Of a stretch of 64,000 nucleotides of DNA, positions 1 to 13,200 are shown one piece after another; position 1 is the stretch's first letter; every line of letters starts with the position of its first letter. The stretch comes from Pycnopodia helianthoides (Eukaryota; Echinodermata; Asteroidea; Forcipulatida; Asteriidae): NCBI GenBank assembly GCA_032158295.1, contig CM063254.1:6292326-6356325 (forward strand), in the 5' to 3' direction. The position numbers and the translations under genes were made by a program. Below the pieces are notes generated by a model. That model searched no databases and had not been told where the DNA came from. It saw only the letters and a list, made by a program, of their open reading frames with translations.

Positions 1-245
1 CCATTAAGGTAGAATTAGTGCACAGACTTTACAAGCACTGACTGCAACAAATGGCAAAGTATAATCGTTTTCTTTAAGTGCCCCCTGGAGCTATCAATAT
101 TTAGGAGCCTGATAGTTTGGTTGTACTTCCTCAACTACATGTATGCAAACTACAGTCATGGTGCTTAGCCCTGGACATTCTCATACATGTACCAATGAGT
201 CAAAGAACAGTGAAAACTCATGAGAAGTTTTCTGCTGGCTGTCTC

Positions 246-384
246 AAGCCCGATTGCGGAGCAAATGCGAATTATGCAAAGCGAGTTATGTGAGGCAAAC
301 AGTCAGGTACGCGCTGTTTTCCAATTGTAATGCAAGGTAATTCACTTCGCTTTCGCAGTTCACTCGGAGTAAGAACCTGGCTTT
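246..384. repeat. Degenerate palindromic element with AAGCCCG ends
   Basis: Begins AAGCCCGATTGCGGAGCAAA and ends with a diverged inverse (GAACCTGGCTTTA). A better-preserved relative is at 42421-42597. Confidence 0.45.
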
Positions 385-961
385 AATGGATTTTGTTTTA
401 CATACAAATTTTTACATATTTATCTAGAAATCAACAGAGTGGAGTGAATGCCCACTATCAAATGAATAGAGAATTGAATCATATGAATGTGATTATAGTT
501 CTAGAGTATAGTTCTAGATCAGTCGACGTTATTTGTAGAGGTTTTTTTTTCTAGTTTGTGTTCTCAATTCTCACAGTAAGTGTGATTGCAGTTGTTCCAG
601 CTGGCAGGCATGTTCTAATAGTATTCCACTGACTTCAGCGTCACAGATGGCTGGCTTTGAACGACTATTTGCTAATATGATAATGCTGTATGTATTGTGT
701 GGGGTATTGAGTGGAGAGGTACAGGACTTGCAGTTGTAATTACTGGTTTACTTGCTTATCCGGCTCTTTAGTCAATTGATACTGACAATAATGCTGGTTG
801 GTTATGAAAGCATAAATTAAAGTGAAGGTATGATAATAAAAGTCAAAAGAAGAGGCAGACAAATTAGTGTTTTGGTCTGAGGGTAGGCGCAAAATAGATA
901 TGGTGACTGACAAATACACAGGATCAGAAGCAGTGAACATTGATATAGAAACCGAATTAAA

Positions 962-1186
962 ACCCTCTTGCTGTCTGACCATTCAATACCATTCAAGTGG
1001 TTTTGAATGATAGATAAACTATGCCAGCCTGCAATATGATACCATGAGGGAATGCATGTACACAGTACACAGTTACTTCTGTGCACAGTTGTGCCACCGT
1101 ACATAACCTTGGCAGTCGAATGGTTTCAAATGGTTGGTCAACTCACTGGAAAATGTTGCCAAGAGTCACTGACAGTAGGAGGGTTA
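962..1186. mobile_element. CCCTC-bounded miniature element, copy 1
   Basis: Ends are imperfect inverts: ACCCTCTTGCTGTCTGAC and GACAGTAGGAGGGTT. About 90% similar by eye to 46628-46851 over the whole length. Confidence 0.65.
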
Positions 1187-1432
1187 CACAGTTAGTAGTT
1201 ATACATTGTTGTATAAAGTGGATTTAATTTTCTTGAGATTGGTTTAGAATCTTTAAAGAAACTCCCAATGCTAACCATGTTTTTGATTTTTTTTTAGTCG
1301 CAATGATACTGAGTAAAGTATTTCTCCATTTCTCCACTACCCCACAGAAAAACAAAAACAAGATGCTGTTATGATTTTTTTGTCTGAGGACATAATTATA
1401 GCAATGTTTAAATCTATAAAAGAAACCCTTAA

Positions 1433-1819
1433 AGGAACATTACAGAATTGGTAAGAAAAAAACTTGTAAAATATACTTTTTGATCACAGATTTACATAAA
1501 ACTTACATGGTCTAATGATGTTGATAGTAGAAAGCATCCCTTGAAATATTTCTGTCTGAAACGCCATATTTGATGAGAAATTAATAAACTAATTTTCCGA
1601 TTGGAGTTTATCACTCAGTGAGCGTTTTATTCATTTGTTTGAATCTATATGATTTCATGCAAATGTGTAATCGGTTTTTCACTATTTTCTCGTGACCCAG
1701 ATTGCCGATCGATCTCAAACTTCTACAGGTTTGTCAGTTTATGTATATGGTGGATTACATGAAGTGCTTACACTGCCAGCAACTGTTTTGTTAGCAAAAA
1801 CCAATTCTGTAATGTTCCT
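1433..1819. mobile_element. TTAA-flanked MITE, subfamily 1, copy 1
   Basis: 387 bp with perfect 20-bp inverted ends AGGAACATTACAGAATTGGT and TTAA on both outer sides (1429-1432 and 1820-1823). TTAA duplication points to a Kolobok- or piggyBac-type source. About 95% alike to 23642-24025. Confidence 0.88.
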
Positions 1820-2461
1820 TTAAAATATCCAGAGAAACTATATTCAGAAACCTATCTCACCACAACAAGAACTCCATGGCACATCCTGTCCCTTAACAGG
1901 CCACAACCCATTAGGTTATAAAAAGCTACATGTATCAGTGTCATTGTGCAGTATGATACTTGGTATTTATAGAGTGATGAAATATAAATTTTAGTATATG
2001 GGTGGTAGGCGAGAACCCCCCCCCCATTTCAGTTCAATCAAATCAGTGTATCTAATTCCCAGAAGCTAATACAGTTCAAGAGATTGTGCTATTTCCATTG
2101 CACCATCCAGTCCCGAGGATCTGGAGTAATTTGCTTTCATCATCAGACAACCTTCTGCGTTTTCTGAGTTGTAAGGTCTAATCAAAAGCCGAGAGCTTAC
2201 TTTACAGTCAAATGAGCAAAGAATGACGGAATATTTAACTTCTTTAAATGCAATAATGGATTTATTGATTGTAGATTAATGGTTTGGTTCAAAGCTGGTT
2301 GAATCATATTTTTTTTCTCAATAAAACAGCTGTCCTGTGATTGTAATATTGAAAGGTACTACATCATCACATTGTCTCGGAAAAATTATTAGTCAAAACA
2401 CCCTGAAGCTTTAACTAGGCTGTATTTATTTGTTCAAATTACCTGTGGCTTTAGTCAACAC

Positions 2462-2624
2462 CTGGGCCCAATTTCACTGAGCACAAAAGGTGGCTACCGG
2501 AATAGGGTTACCAGTCAAAATACCATTCCACATGTAACACCTGTGACTGGTCACCTGCATATTTTGCTTAGTAGAAGCGATCATTGCTGCTTAAATAAGC
2601 AGCTGTATGAAAATCGGCCCTGGT
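2462..2624. mobile_element. GGGCCCAATTTCAT element, relic
   Basis: Starts GGGCCCAATTTCACTGAGCA, ends TATGAAAATCGGCCCT. The interior carries ACCTGTGACTGGT, seen in most copies. Confidence 0.6.
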
Positions 2625-2771
2625 GGTTGTCACTGGATACTTTATGGAAGCAACAGAAGGTGCTGAGGTCATTGCCTTGATGCCCCATCAAAATGTTCCA
2701 GAATAAGATAAAGGCAAATTTTTCCAAGGCAAAACTGCCGAACTGGATCTTAATGATACCCATCCCTTTAA

Positions 2772-3112
2772 AGCATGCAGCCAGCATTGGCAATTGTCAA
2801 AGACCAGTATCCACATTAAGTGTTACACCAACATACTTGAAATAACAAACCTGCAGCAAGTTTAAGTTCAGTCGGTCATCGGAGTCATGAGAAAATAGTT
2901 TGGAGGAAAAAAAACTTTTTTATTATTCGTGTTCACTGTTTTAACATCGAGTTTTGGACTTGCAAGATCAAAACTCATTGCTTTACTAATTTCTCAAAAA
3001 CTATAGCATTAAGCAAACATATTTTAAAGGGAAGTCTTCCACCATGACCATCTTTATATCATACATGTACATGCAAATGTGTAAGCATTTATATCGATGT
3101 TGTGCGAACCCT
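2772..3112 (-). mobile_element. TTAA-flanked MITE, subfamily 2, inverted copy
   Basis: Reads in reverse: AGCATGCAGCCAGCATTGGC at the left corresponds to the right end of 58502-58839, with GTCAAAGACCAGTAT inside. TTAA at 2768-2771 and 3113-3116. Confidence 0.7.
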
Positions 3113-3599
3113 TTAATAAAGAGTGGCCTTAGGCACTGGCAAATATAAAAAATCTTAAAACCCTCTTGTGTGTGTTTGTTCACAATAAAAAACCTCTTCC
3201 TTCACATTGGCCCAGAGGTATGCATCCTTCAACAAGTAATGACTGTATCACTATGGTCAATATCAAGGCAATTTGAATTCCTAGGTCTACATGATATGCA
3301 GTGTGCGGGATTCTCCTCAACAGTGTTGTGACAGTTCATATTTGATTGACACTTTGGGAGGTCAACAGGGGTCAGATGTCTGCATTCCAGACATGCTCAG
3401 GCTGTGTACTGATTGCTGTATTGAATAATAGCCAAGTAGGAGATAGAGTGATCAATATTTCGTTGGGGAGAGGGATTTGGGTCTACTGTGATAGCAGATG
3501 CTGCCGTTGTCACCACCTACATGTGCATGTAAGGGTTCCAGATGGGAGAGCCCTTGATATCCTCATTGGGGGAAGAAGTTTTTAATCGGGGTCAAAAGT

Positions 3600-4335
3600 T
3601 TACCCCAATTGAGATACTGATTTTGAACGAATGATATCCTAAGCGGGTTGAGTCAGGATTCAAATTTTGGCCAAATTAGGTTCGGACCAATTACATCCTC
3701 ATTGGACAAAGCGGGTTCCACTCAGGATTAAGAATTTATACCCATCGGGATACTGAGTTTGGACCAATGATATATCCTCATTGGACAAAGTGAGTTCAGT
3801 CAGGGTTCAAATTATACCCCAATTGGGTTTGGTCCAATTACATCCTCATTGGGCAAAGCGGGTTCCACTCAAGATTAAAATTTATACCCATTGGGATTCT
3901 GAGTTTGGACCAATGATATGTCCTCATTGGACAAAGCGAGTTCAGTCAGGGTTAAAATTATACCCATTGTCCAATTACATCCTCAATGGGCAAAACGGTT
4001 CCACTCAGGATTACAAATTTATCCCATTGGGATTCTGAGTTGGACCAATGTATATCCTCATTGGACAAAGCGAGTTCAGTCAGGTTCAATTATACCCCAA
4101 TTGGGTTTGACCAATTGCATCCTCATTGGGCAAAACAGTTCACTCAGGATTAAAAATTATCCCATTGGCATTCTGAGTTTGGACCAATGATATATCCTCA
4201 TTGGACAAAGCGAGTTCAGTCAGAGTTCAAATTATACCCCGATTGGGTTTGGACCAATTACATCCTCATTGGGCAAAACAGGTTCCACTCAAGATTAAAA
4301 ATTTATCCCCATCGGGATACTGAGTTTGGCCAATG
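3600..4335. repeat. Satellite of ~143-bp units built from two related halves
   Basis: TTACATCCTCATTGG recurs at 3691, 3839, 3975, 4115 (as TTGCAT) and 4258. Each unit holds two half-units (CCAAT..CATCCTCATTGG..AAAGCG) diverged from one another. Unit lengths shrink and vary by small deletions. Confidence 0.85.
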
Positions 4336-5204
4336 ATATCCCTTGGGAGAAGACATTTTCATTTTGGAATAAAATATTTAACCAAGTGGTAATAAACTGG
4401 TTGGGGATAATTGTGAATCACAATTTGGATGTTTTTGAAGTCGATATCTTCATTAAGGGAAGAGGGTTCCAATCTGGGTAAGTGTAATTTCCCATTTGGG
4501 ACATTCTTGGATCTCTGTGAGCTCTTCTGAACTACAACGTAATTCTATAGGAACAAGGTATTGGCCGACTGTAATTTCTGTTATCATGAAACTTGGTCTG
4601 CAATACAACATGCAAGTCGTTGGGGAAAGGTTTAGTGGTTTAGCGGGCCCATGTACTGAAGAATGGGAGGCAGTCAGTTGCTGAGGGCCACACAACCCAC
4701 TGTCAATGGCAGGGTGGTAAGTTGGGGCTTTGTACAATTTGTTTTTTCCCTTTTTCACCATGCTCTTAATAATATTCAGAGACAACCCCCCCCCCCCATT
4801 TAGCAATTGACAATATTATGAAAAACAAAGATGGCTTGTCGATATTGTCACAGTGCATAATTGTCCAAACACTCCATATCATCGCAGGGAGTATTAATAA
4901 TAACCCAAAGTGGCTGTCATAGGGCACCGTGTGGAGTGAAACGGCCACAAAATTATGCCTCCAAATAAATAGTTCTGATTCTGTGTAGACATTTTATCAG
5001 AAGTATTTAAACGGCAGACAATTTGTTTTCCAATAAGAAACCTTGCAACTGAATCCATGGCTAGTGCAGGACAAAATTATGTGTGTTTTTTTTTTTTTTT
5101 TTTTTAATCTGTGGTTGATTTCTGGTTAATTTTTTTCAAAGCAGTTACATTTGCTAAGCACTAGTTAGTATGTTTAAGGCCTTTCTTAAATTGTTTAACT
5201 ATTC

Positions 5205-5690
5205 AAGGAGTTTAGTGATTTTCTCCAAGGAGATATGTTATTTTCTCCAAGGAGATATGTTATTCTCAAAGGAGATGTGCTATTTTCTCAAAGGAGAACA
5301 TGATTTTCTCCAAGGAGATTTTTTTTTTTAAATGGAGACAGTGTATTTTTTCAAATGAGCTTTGTCATTTACCCCGAGGAGTTATGAGATTTTCTCAAAG
5401 AAGATGTCACTGTTGTTTTATTGAATGAGTGATGTGATGTGATGTTCTTTAAGGAGTTATGTGATTTTCTTTAAGGAGTTATGTGATGTTCTTTAAGGAG
5501 TTATGTGATTTTCTTTAAGGAGTTATGTGATTTTCTTTAAGGAGTTATGTGATTTTCTTTAAGGAGTTATGTGATTTTCTTTAAGGAGTTATGTGATTTT
5601 CTTTAAGGAGTTATGTGATTTTCTTTAAGGAGTTTTGTGATTTTCTTTAAGGAGTTTTGTGATTTTCTTTAAGGAGTTATGTGATTTTCA
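5205..5690. repeat. 22-bp minisatellite
   Basis: About eleven near-identical AGTTATGTGATTTTCTTTAA-GG units at 5450-5690, preceded by older variants with TTTTCTCCAAGGAGATATG from 5205. A gradient from decayed to homogeneous units. Confidence 0.9.
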
Positions 5691-6128
5691 TGGCGGTACA
5701 GTGGACATCGCCGCATGAATTCATGTGACAGTATTGATGGTTATGTCCAGTACGTGCAGCCATAGAAAATAACAAGGCCAGCATCGGATTTTCGACAAGG
5801 ACTGAGAGTAGATTAAAGATTAGATATTTTAAAGATGAGTTATCCAAAGGATCCAAAGGAAATATCAACACCCCAAAAAAACTCATCTTATCGTCTCTCC
5901 ATTTCTTAGTGAAATTGGGTGCTGAATTTTACAGAGAGGCCTTGGAGGCCACAGCCCCCTGATGCATGGTTGGTTATCTTTTTGGGTCTTTTTTGAAACA
6001 TTATGATACTCCTTAGAGAAATCAATAAGAAGTGCACTTTTTCGCAATCTAAAACCCAAGATTTTTAAACATTTGAAAAGAGGAGTCCTCTTTACGGACC
6101 ACAGAAGTCGCTAGCTAGAAGTGACTAA

Positions 6129-7044
6129 GGGTATGATGATGTTCACATGAGTAGCTAGCTTCCCCTGCTATCTTCGCTGTTAAATATTCACAGGGGGGGG
6201 GTTCGCTTGAGAAAACTACTTAAGCTAAAATTAACCTTGCCTTCACACGGGGCACCGGAGTGTTTCGGCTTCCAGTAGTCTTCTTTGCCGCTGTAGTAGT
6301 TTTGTTGTAGAAATTTACATGTTGGCTCGAAGAATAGCGTATATAACACACATAAAAAAAATTCATATTTTTTTCTAAAGTCTGCAGCAATTCGATAATA
6401 TAGTTTTTGTTTTGTTAAGGGTCTGTTCTTGTCGCTCAATACAATACACCATCAGCTAAGATGAATGATGCTACAATTTCATCCCCATTGTGCGATGTCA
6501 CTGTACCACAGCACTTGCGTTTGCCTGTCCATGGGAAGGAGGTTGATCTCTTCACGTGGCCGGCTGTGAACATTTTGTTACACACGTGCGGATCCTAACA
6601 ATTATGTCAAATTCTTTCAACCTTATTCTCTTTACGTGTTATGAGTATGATGTAGCTGTTATAAGGAATACAGATGATGTCGATGTAGTCGTAAAACTTG
6701 CCGAATATCGGCTGCAACTGAGGAGAGAAATGTTCATGTGCAACTCCACCATGAGAAAGAATACGCAGCGTCTAAACTAACATAGACCGAGCTAAAATCA
6801 TGTTTACTGCAGCTGAAGTCAGTTACGATCACACGAGAGGAAAAAAAACACTGCTAAATTCCTTTCTCTGTGGCTAAAGTATCAAATTTCACCGCTAAGT
6901 TGAGTTAGCAGTGGCTAACTTTTGGACCTAGCAGCCAAGCTAGCAGCTAAGTTATCTAACTTTTGCGTTCACACGGTCAACTGTTTTCGCTGTTAGCTGG
7001 CAGTGAAGTTAGCAGCTAAGTTAGCTACTCGTGTGAACGTACCC
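6129..7044. mobile_element. 916-bp element with long inverted ends next to the RING exon
   Basis: Left GGGTATGATGATGTTCACAT and GAGTAGCTAGCTTCCCCTGC mirror the right GTTAGCTACTCGTGTGAACG and TACCC. A run of GTTAGCAGCTAAG-like blocks fills the right half. Non-autonomous; ends 72 bp before the PCGF exon. Confidence 0.6.
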
Positions 7045-7116
7045 ATAAGTTTCTTGTTTGCTCGTCACAAGATGATGCTTTGTAATGATTGTAAACTTTT
7101 TATTTTTTTCTTCCAG

Positions 7117-7213
7117 TTTGTAAAAGCTGCCTGGTGAAGTTCCTGGAGGAGAACAACACCTGTCCTGTCTGTAACCTAGTTATCCACCAAAGTCATCCAC
7201 TCAACTATGTCGG
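7117..7213 (+). CDS. PCGF3: PCGF exon A: C-terminal half of RING finger
   Basis: The acceptor is TTTTTTTCTTCCAG; two bases complete a preceding codon, then CKSCLVKFLEENNTCPVCN and VIHQSHPLNYV follow. The exon ends GG before GTAAGT (phase 2). The cysteines at its start and in TCPVC are RING zinc ligands. The preceding exon should carry the HITCxLC half. Confidence 0.95.
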
Positions 7214-7230
7214 GTAAGTTTACAGAGGGC

Positions 7231-7266
<36 letters not shown>

Positions 7267-10200
7267 TAGGAATTTGCTAAAGCGCCTTTTCCCAAGGACA
7301 CAAAGCGCATACGAGTAGAAGAAACTTAAAGGTTGAAGAGGTAAGTTTTTAAGTTCTTTCTGAACTGAGAAATGGAGATGGAGTTCCTGAGAGGTTGTGG
7401 CAGATCATTCCAGAGCTTTGGAGCTGATGAAGGAAAGGACATTTTCCCCAGCATGCTTTTTAGTTATTGGGCGGATGAATGATATGGCAGATGACGAACG
7501 GGTGGTGCGAGTTGGGACGTGGCGTTCCAAACAGTCAGCAATATAGCCTGGAGTCTGGTGGATGAGTGACTTGAAGACAAGTAGAACAATTTTGAAGGTG
7601 ATACGTTTTTAGGGTTGGGACAGTTAATCGTTTTGCCGTGAAAAAAAAACACGTCGAAATCCGTTTCCAAACGAAGCCGAAAATGAGAGTAAAATATTTT
7701 TAAAAACATAACAAGAGACCTTCGTTTTCTTTAGAATGTTAGCTCAAGATCCTTTCCGGGGAGAATGATTGACATTCCTATTGTTGTTGGAACTTCTTGT
7801 CTTAATTACGGTACAACTTATTTTCAATCCCTTACGATTTGTTATACATTTTGCTTTGTACACTGCCACACCTGTGGGTTGTAGTTTTATGACTGTGAAG
7901 ACAGAGTATTGTATATTTTGAAGGTATAGTGTTCTATTTTTAATCCTGGAAAGTGTGTTGACATCTCCTCCTGTTACATGTGGGCTAATGGAATCGGTAA
8001 AAAATGGTTGACCGGTTAACCGAAAGTCCCAAGTTCCGTTCAACCGGTTAGGAAAACAAACATAGATGTACAACCCTAATCTTGGCCATGTCCAAATTAA
8101 CTGTCTCGGGCTATGGCCATTGGCCCAATTACATAGAGCTGCTTAATAAGCAGAAAATATTGCTTAACAATTTTCTGCTGAGCAGAAATCAGCAGGCTAC
8201 CAGTCACAAACTGTACATGTGACAAGGTAGTTTGGCAGGTAACCTTATTCTGGTAAGCATAATTTTGTTTTGCTCAGCTACTTTTTGTGCTTTAAAGTAG
8301 CTCTATGAAATTGGGCCCAGGTCTTTGCATTGATCAGCCGCAGCCAAAGCCCCCTAATCGGATGCAGCCTTAGGTGTCAAGTGTCTCATCCCATCACCCT
8401 CCATCCCACTCAGCCCGACCTTGCTCATTCCCCTGGTGATACACCTGCTAATAGTTTCTTCATATTTTGCCCTTGTTGCATATTTAATGGTGATAAAGAT
8501 TGTGAGTTAATTTATGCACTTCACATTTCAAACACTTATAGGCTTTGTTACATCTATGTAGAGAAAACGAATCCAATCATTAGTTATCCATTCATGACAC
8601 TAATAATTGGGTCGTTGCTCTTATTCATACGAAAATCACTTACTCATTTACAGTTGGACCGTGTAGCGCAGTAAAGCTGTGCATTGACCCTAAGGCGAAC
8701 ATCCCTCCGTACATGCACAGGTTGTGGCCGTATCAGCTCTTCCATGAGTGTGTACAAACCTATGGTAGAGTTGGAAAGTTTGAGTGGCTGTTGTATGGTT
8801 TTTTGCTTGATGTCTGTGTCATAGAATCGATTTACCAAAAATGAAGATGTAACCAATTATTCTGTCACACACACATGTAGTTTGACTTCGGCATTTAAGA
8901 AGATGTGGATTACCCTCAGACTGATGTTGATGCGCAAGATTAAGTGCTGTGAATATTTGCAAGCAAGTGCTCTTTAGTTCACATCGTTTTATCATTCATG
9001 TACGATACTGAAAGATGAGTGACCTGAATGGATGAAAACATCTCTGAGTTTAGAAATGAAGACTCATTACGTGAGTTGTAAGTTGTACTATGTACAACAT
9101 TCGTTCAATTCCTTCTAGATTTCAAAGGGGGATCAGGTTTGGCTTACTAAGTTTCTTTCCCTGCCTTTTTTACCTCTGTGGGGTCTGGTTCGAACCCCGC
9201 TACAGACCGGAGCCTTGCATGTGGATTGCGTTTTCATTCCCTACATGATTGCTTGGTTTTTTTCTTCCCATATGGGGTTTTCCGCCCACGTCTAAAATTG
9301 TACATTTCTCTATTCATTGGATTTAATGGCCCTTGGCTGTTGGATGTGTAATCAACACAAAAACATACATGTAGTTGTTTGAATAGTAGAAGGTGGAAAT
9401 CCCTTGCAGGTGGGTTGTTGACTTCAGTGACCTTGGTGACCTCGAGAGCATTGACCTTTACCCTGGGCAGAATAAGTCTGTATACTGTCATTCAAATAAC
9501 CTTGTCCAGGTGATAGATGACCAGCAAAGCAGCAACCTAATTTAGGCTGTCATCATCCCAGTGTTTTGAAAATTGACATATGCATATTGTGGGATCTACA
9601 TGATGTTCAAATTGCAAACTGTGCCCAACCCAGGCCAACCTCATTTTGTAAAAACTGTATTTTTCCCCCAAAATGTGTCAGTGACTTCCTTTTTTTGTAA
9701 GTGTTTTATGACCCCACAAAGCACCTTAAATACTTTTTTCTTTAATAAGTCAAATTGGAGTGGGCTTTTTATCTTTATGTACCTGTATTTGTTACTGACT
9801 TTCATTATGGGCAGTCAGTTGGCCATGATGACAGGTTTATGCTTCCTGCCTTTTTGACATGTGAAGGATATTCTCCAACCAGCAAGCTATTAAATTGAAA
9901 TGATTGTGGGCCGACTACGGTGATACGCCAGTGAACTGTGGTTGGTCCAGTTGGGGTTTCTTACAAAAAAGCATGTCGTTGCATTCTTATGAAAATAATG
10001 AGACTGTGGCGGGATAATCAACCACCATCTGTCCCGGTGTATGTAGCCTGTAAACCAAACTGTAAGTGGGCTGTTGAGACATACATGTACACCAGTTGTT
10101 CATTGAACTTTTTAAATTCATGTGGTTTACTTGTGATCCATATCATCATTGGAATGATGCAGATACCCCTCTTTTTAAGGGGGGGGGCAATTTTTGAAAG

Positions 10201-13200
10201 CTAACAAGTACAAAGAATTGTTTAACACAGAAATATCTTGCTTAGCAGTTAGGTTACCTACCAAAATGCTGTGTACTCTCATTTTGCGACTTAATGAACT
10301 GGTCTAGGATTAACCAATTAAGGTCTTATCAATTTGGCTAAACAGTATGCATACATGTATGTAGGTCTACATGTACATGTACAGTGTACATGTATAAAAG
10401 TGTGCAACAAAAAAATGGGCACCCAATGCAGAGTTATTGAATTTCGAAATCACTGATAATTCTGGGTTTTTTTTCTTGAAAATAGACCTGTGACAGGTTT
10501 ATGTAACCTGTGACATCACACGTTTACTAAAGAGCCACAGAGCCTAGATTATTTTATGGAGATTGCGCTGTCTGATTTTTATCATCTTTTTGACATGAAG
10601 AAAGTGGGCACACCTCTTGTTCAGCTGTTACTTTTATAACTCTTGAATTTAAGAGCCAGATATCTTTCTTATGACACACTCTGCCTGTGTGCCGAATTCC
10701 ATGCTTGTATCATCAAAGGCACAATTCCATCACCTTCCTACCTTGAATTTGAATTGAATTGAATTTAAAATGTTTTATTCATCAGGTATAAAAAATACCT
10801 GAAATTTAAATTCCAATTGTACAGCAACAGATAAAATATTAAAATGTAAAAATTGTACAAGATATACAACATACCAAGAAAACAATAACATTTATAAAAA
10901 ACATTAAAACATAAAAGAGTAGTGGACCCCCCCCCGAAAAAAGAGGCCAGTACCTGTCATACTACTGAGAAGTCTGTGGGCTTTACTCTCTCCCAGCAGA
11001 CTTGGGACAGCACTGAGGTTATAGAGTGCTTATCATACATTGGTGGTGACTAAAAAACTGAAATCATATATTGTTCTTTATTCCTGATGCAGTCATTTGT
11101 TTCATCTCCGATTTTTTCCTCCTTTGCAGGTTTGATCGGACAATGCAAGACATAGTATACAAGCTGGTACCAAATTTACATCAAAGTAAGTGTACATAAC
11201 ATATGAAAAATAATAAAAAACCTAGCTAGATTTATGGGGGCACAAGCTCCCCTGGAGTACTGTATCTACGAATAGTGGGTTGAGTGCCGGTACTTGGCAC
11301 TTGTCAGGTAATGAAAAATAGCAGTAATTTTGTTCTCACCTTTATTAAAAAAAACTTCCCATGCTTGTCATTATTCAATAGCTGTACTTTCTTTTTAGGC
11401 TAAATATTTATTTTCTGTGATGCAGACCCGCTGTTCAGCTATGAATACCTGACAACAAGCCCTGCAATTTAGATTCATTGAAGTGTCAGATTTTTAAAAC
11501 GCTGGCAGCTGCTCACTAGACGTATATTGTGTACCAGTGTGCTCAATGAAATTGTACAAAATCCTTGTGGCAAGGTTTTTGCTTGATTTTGATGGATTCA
11601 TCGAGTATGATGGCGATAAGTCCAATCTAAGATGTTGTGTTCTTCGTAGTCAGACTCTGGAGAAACTATCTCCCCCCTCCAGGATTTTTTCTTTCTTTCT
11701 TAGAATAAATTTGCATAAACGATCTATTTAATTTTTTTTTTTTTAAAGTTAATTACTCAAAGGTGTAGGATAAGAAATAAAAATTATAACATCCCAAAAA
11801 ACTTAATAAAAATAATGCATGAAAGATCAGGGATGGGGCCAGGTATTACTAAATTTACTGTATCAAGTCCATATATATATATATTTTTTATCACTTCACT
11901 ATTTGATTCTGATGGAGTTAGGATGGTCTGGGGTTAAAGGCACTGGACACTATTGGTAATTACTCAAAATAAACAATCAATGGAGAGCTGTTGATAGTAT
12001 AAAACATTGTGAGAAACGGCTCCCTCTGAAGTAACATAGTTTTTGAGAAAGAAGTAATTTCTCAGTAAAATATTTGAATTGATTTTTCGAAATCAAGCAT
12101 CTGAAAGCACATAACTTGACAAGGTTGCTTTTTGCTTCCATTATTATCTCACAACTTCGACGACCAATTGAGTTCAAATTTTCACAGGTTTGTTATTTTG
12201 TGCATAATGTTGAGATACACCAAGTGAGAAGACTGGTCTTTGACAATTACCAAAGGTGTCCAGTGTCTTTAAACAATCAAGTGACTAATTGCACCAGTGC
12301 ACTTAAGCCATCAACTACTGTTATCTGGAATATTATAATGAAATCAAGGGACCCTCAAAAACGACTCGCACTGTAACACGTAGGCCTGAAGATACACGTG
12401 AAGAGAAGATGATGAAGAAATGTCAGTTCTATATGTGGGAGGAAAATCCCCAAAACAAACAACTCTCACAGTCAGGTAGGGACTGAAAACCCAATCGAAA
12501 TGCAAGGCTCCTGTCTGGGATTGGAACGGGGGGGGGGGGGGGGTCACAGAGGTGACGGGCTGGGAAGAAACCACTAACTTGAATGCTCCTAGTATAATGT
12601 AATCAATAACAGGGGACTTCTGAAGCGCATGTTAATTAATCAAATTGTTTAACTGAAATTTAATTAAAATTTATCTTTAGGTTTTTTTTTTCACAATAAT
12701 TTGTTTATTTATTGACTCATCTTCTCTTTTTTCCCCCAAAGGTGAGAAGAGGAAAGAGAAGCTTTTCTATGAATCCTTTGGAAAGAAGGAGCCAGAAGAG
12801 AAAGAAGGTAAGTGGCCGAGTTGGAATTTTATTATTGAGAAAATGTGCCGAGTTGGAATACAAGACGAAGTCATATCAATTGGAAAACGGGCCAAGTTGG
12901 AATGCAAGGCGAGTCATATCAATTGAAAATGCCTAAGTTGGGACACAAGGCGGAGTCATATCAATTGGAAAATGCCCAAGTTGGAATACAAGGGGAGTCA
13001 TATCAATTGGAAAATGCCCAAGTTGGAATACAAGGCGGAGTCATATCAATTGGAAAATGCCCAAGTTGGAATACAGGCGGAGTCATATCAATTGGAAAAT
13101 GCCTAAGTTGGAATACAAGGCGGAGTCATATCAATTGGAAAATGCCTAAGTTGGATTACAAGATGAAATCATATCAAATAAAAACTACGCAAGAAGGGAT

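Larger units (their letters stand above)
1..6128. other. Upstream intron or 5' flank of PCGF
   Basis: No coding exon recognised; in particular no HITCxLC RING half. It contains an AAGCCCG palindromic relic (246-384), a CCCTC-bounded element (962-1186), two TTAA-flanked elements (1433-1819 and 2772-3112), a GGGCCCAATTTCA relic (2462-2624) and two minisatellites (3600-4335 and 5205-5690). Open frames here are short and unconvincing. Confidence 0.6.

Noticed and set aside
3346..3585. Frame with CSGCVLI, briefly suggestive of the missing PCGF RING half (C-x2-C)
   Set aside because: Spacing, the HITC context and the TECLHTF end are absent, and there is no donor in the needed phase.
5450..5690. 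Regular short repeats resembling a CRISPR array
   Set aside because: Units of ~22 bp abut with no unique spacers; it is a eukaryotic minisatellite.
7222..7605. Possible gene fragment after the RING exon (AAAGCGCC..CATTCCAGAGCTTTGG)
   Set aside because: Reads like a dispersed repeat common in marine invertebrates, with no open frame; treated as repeat.
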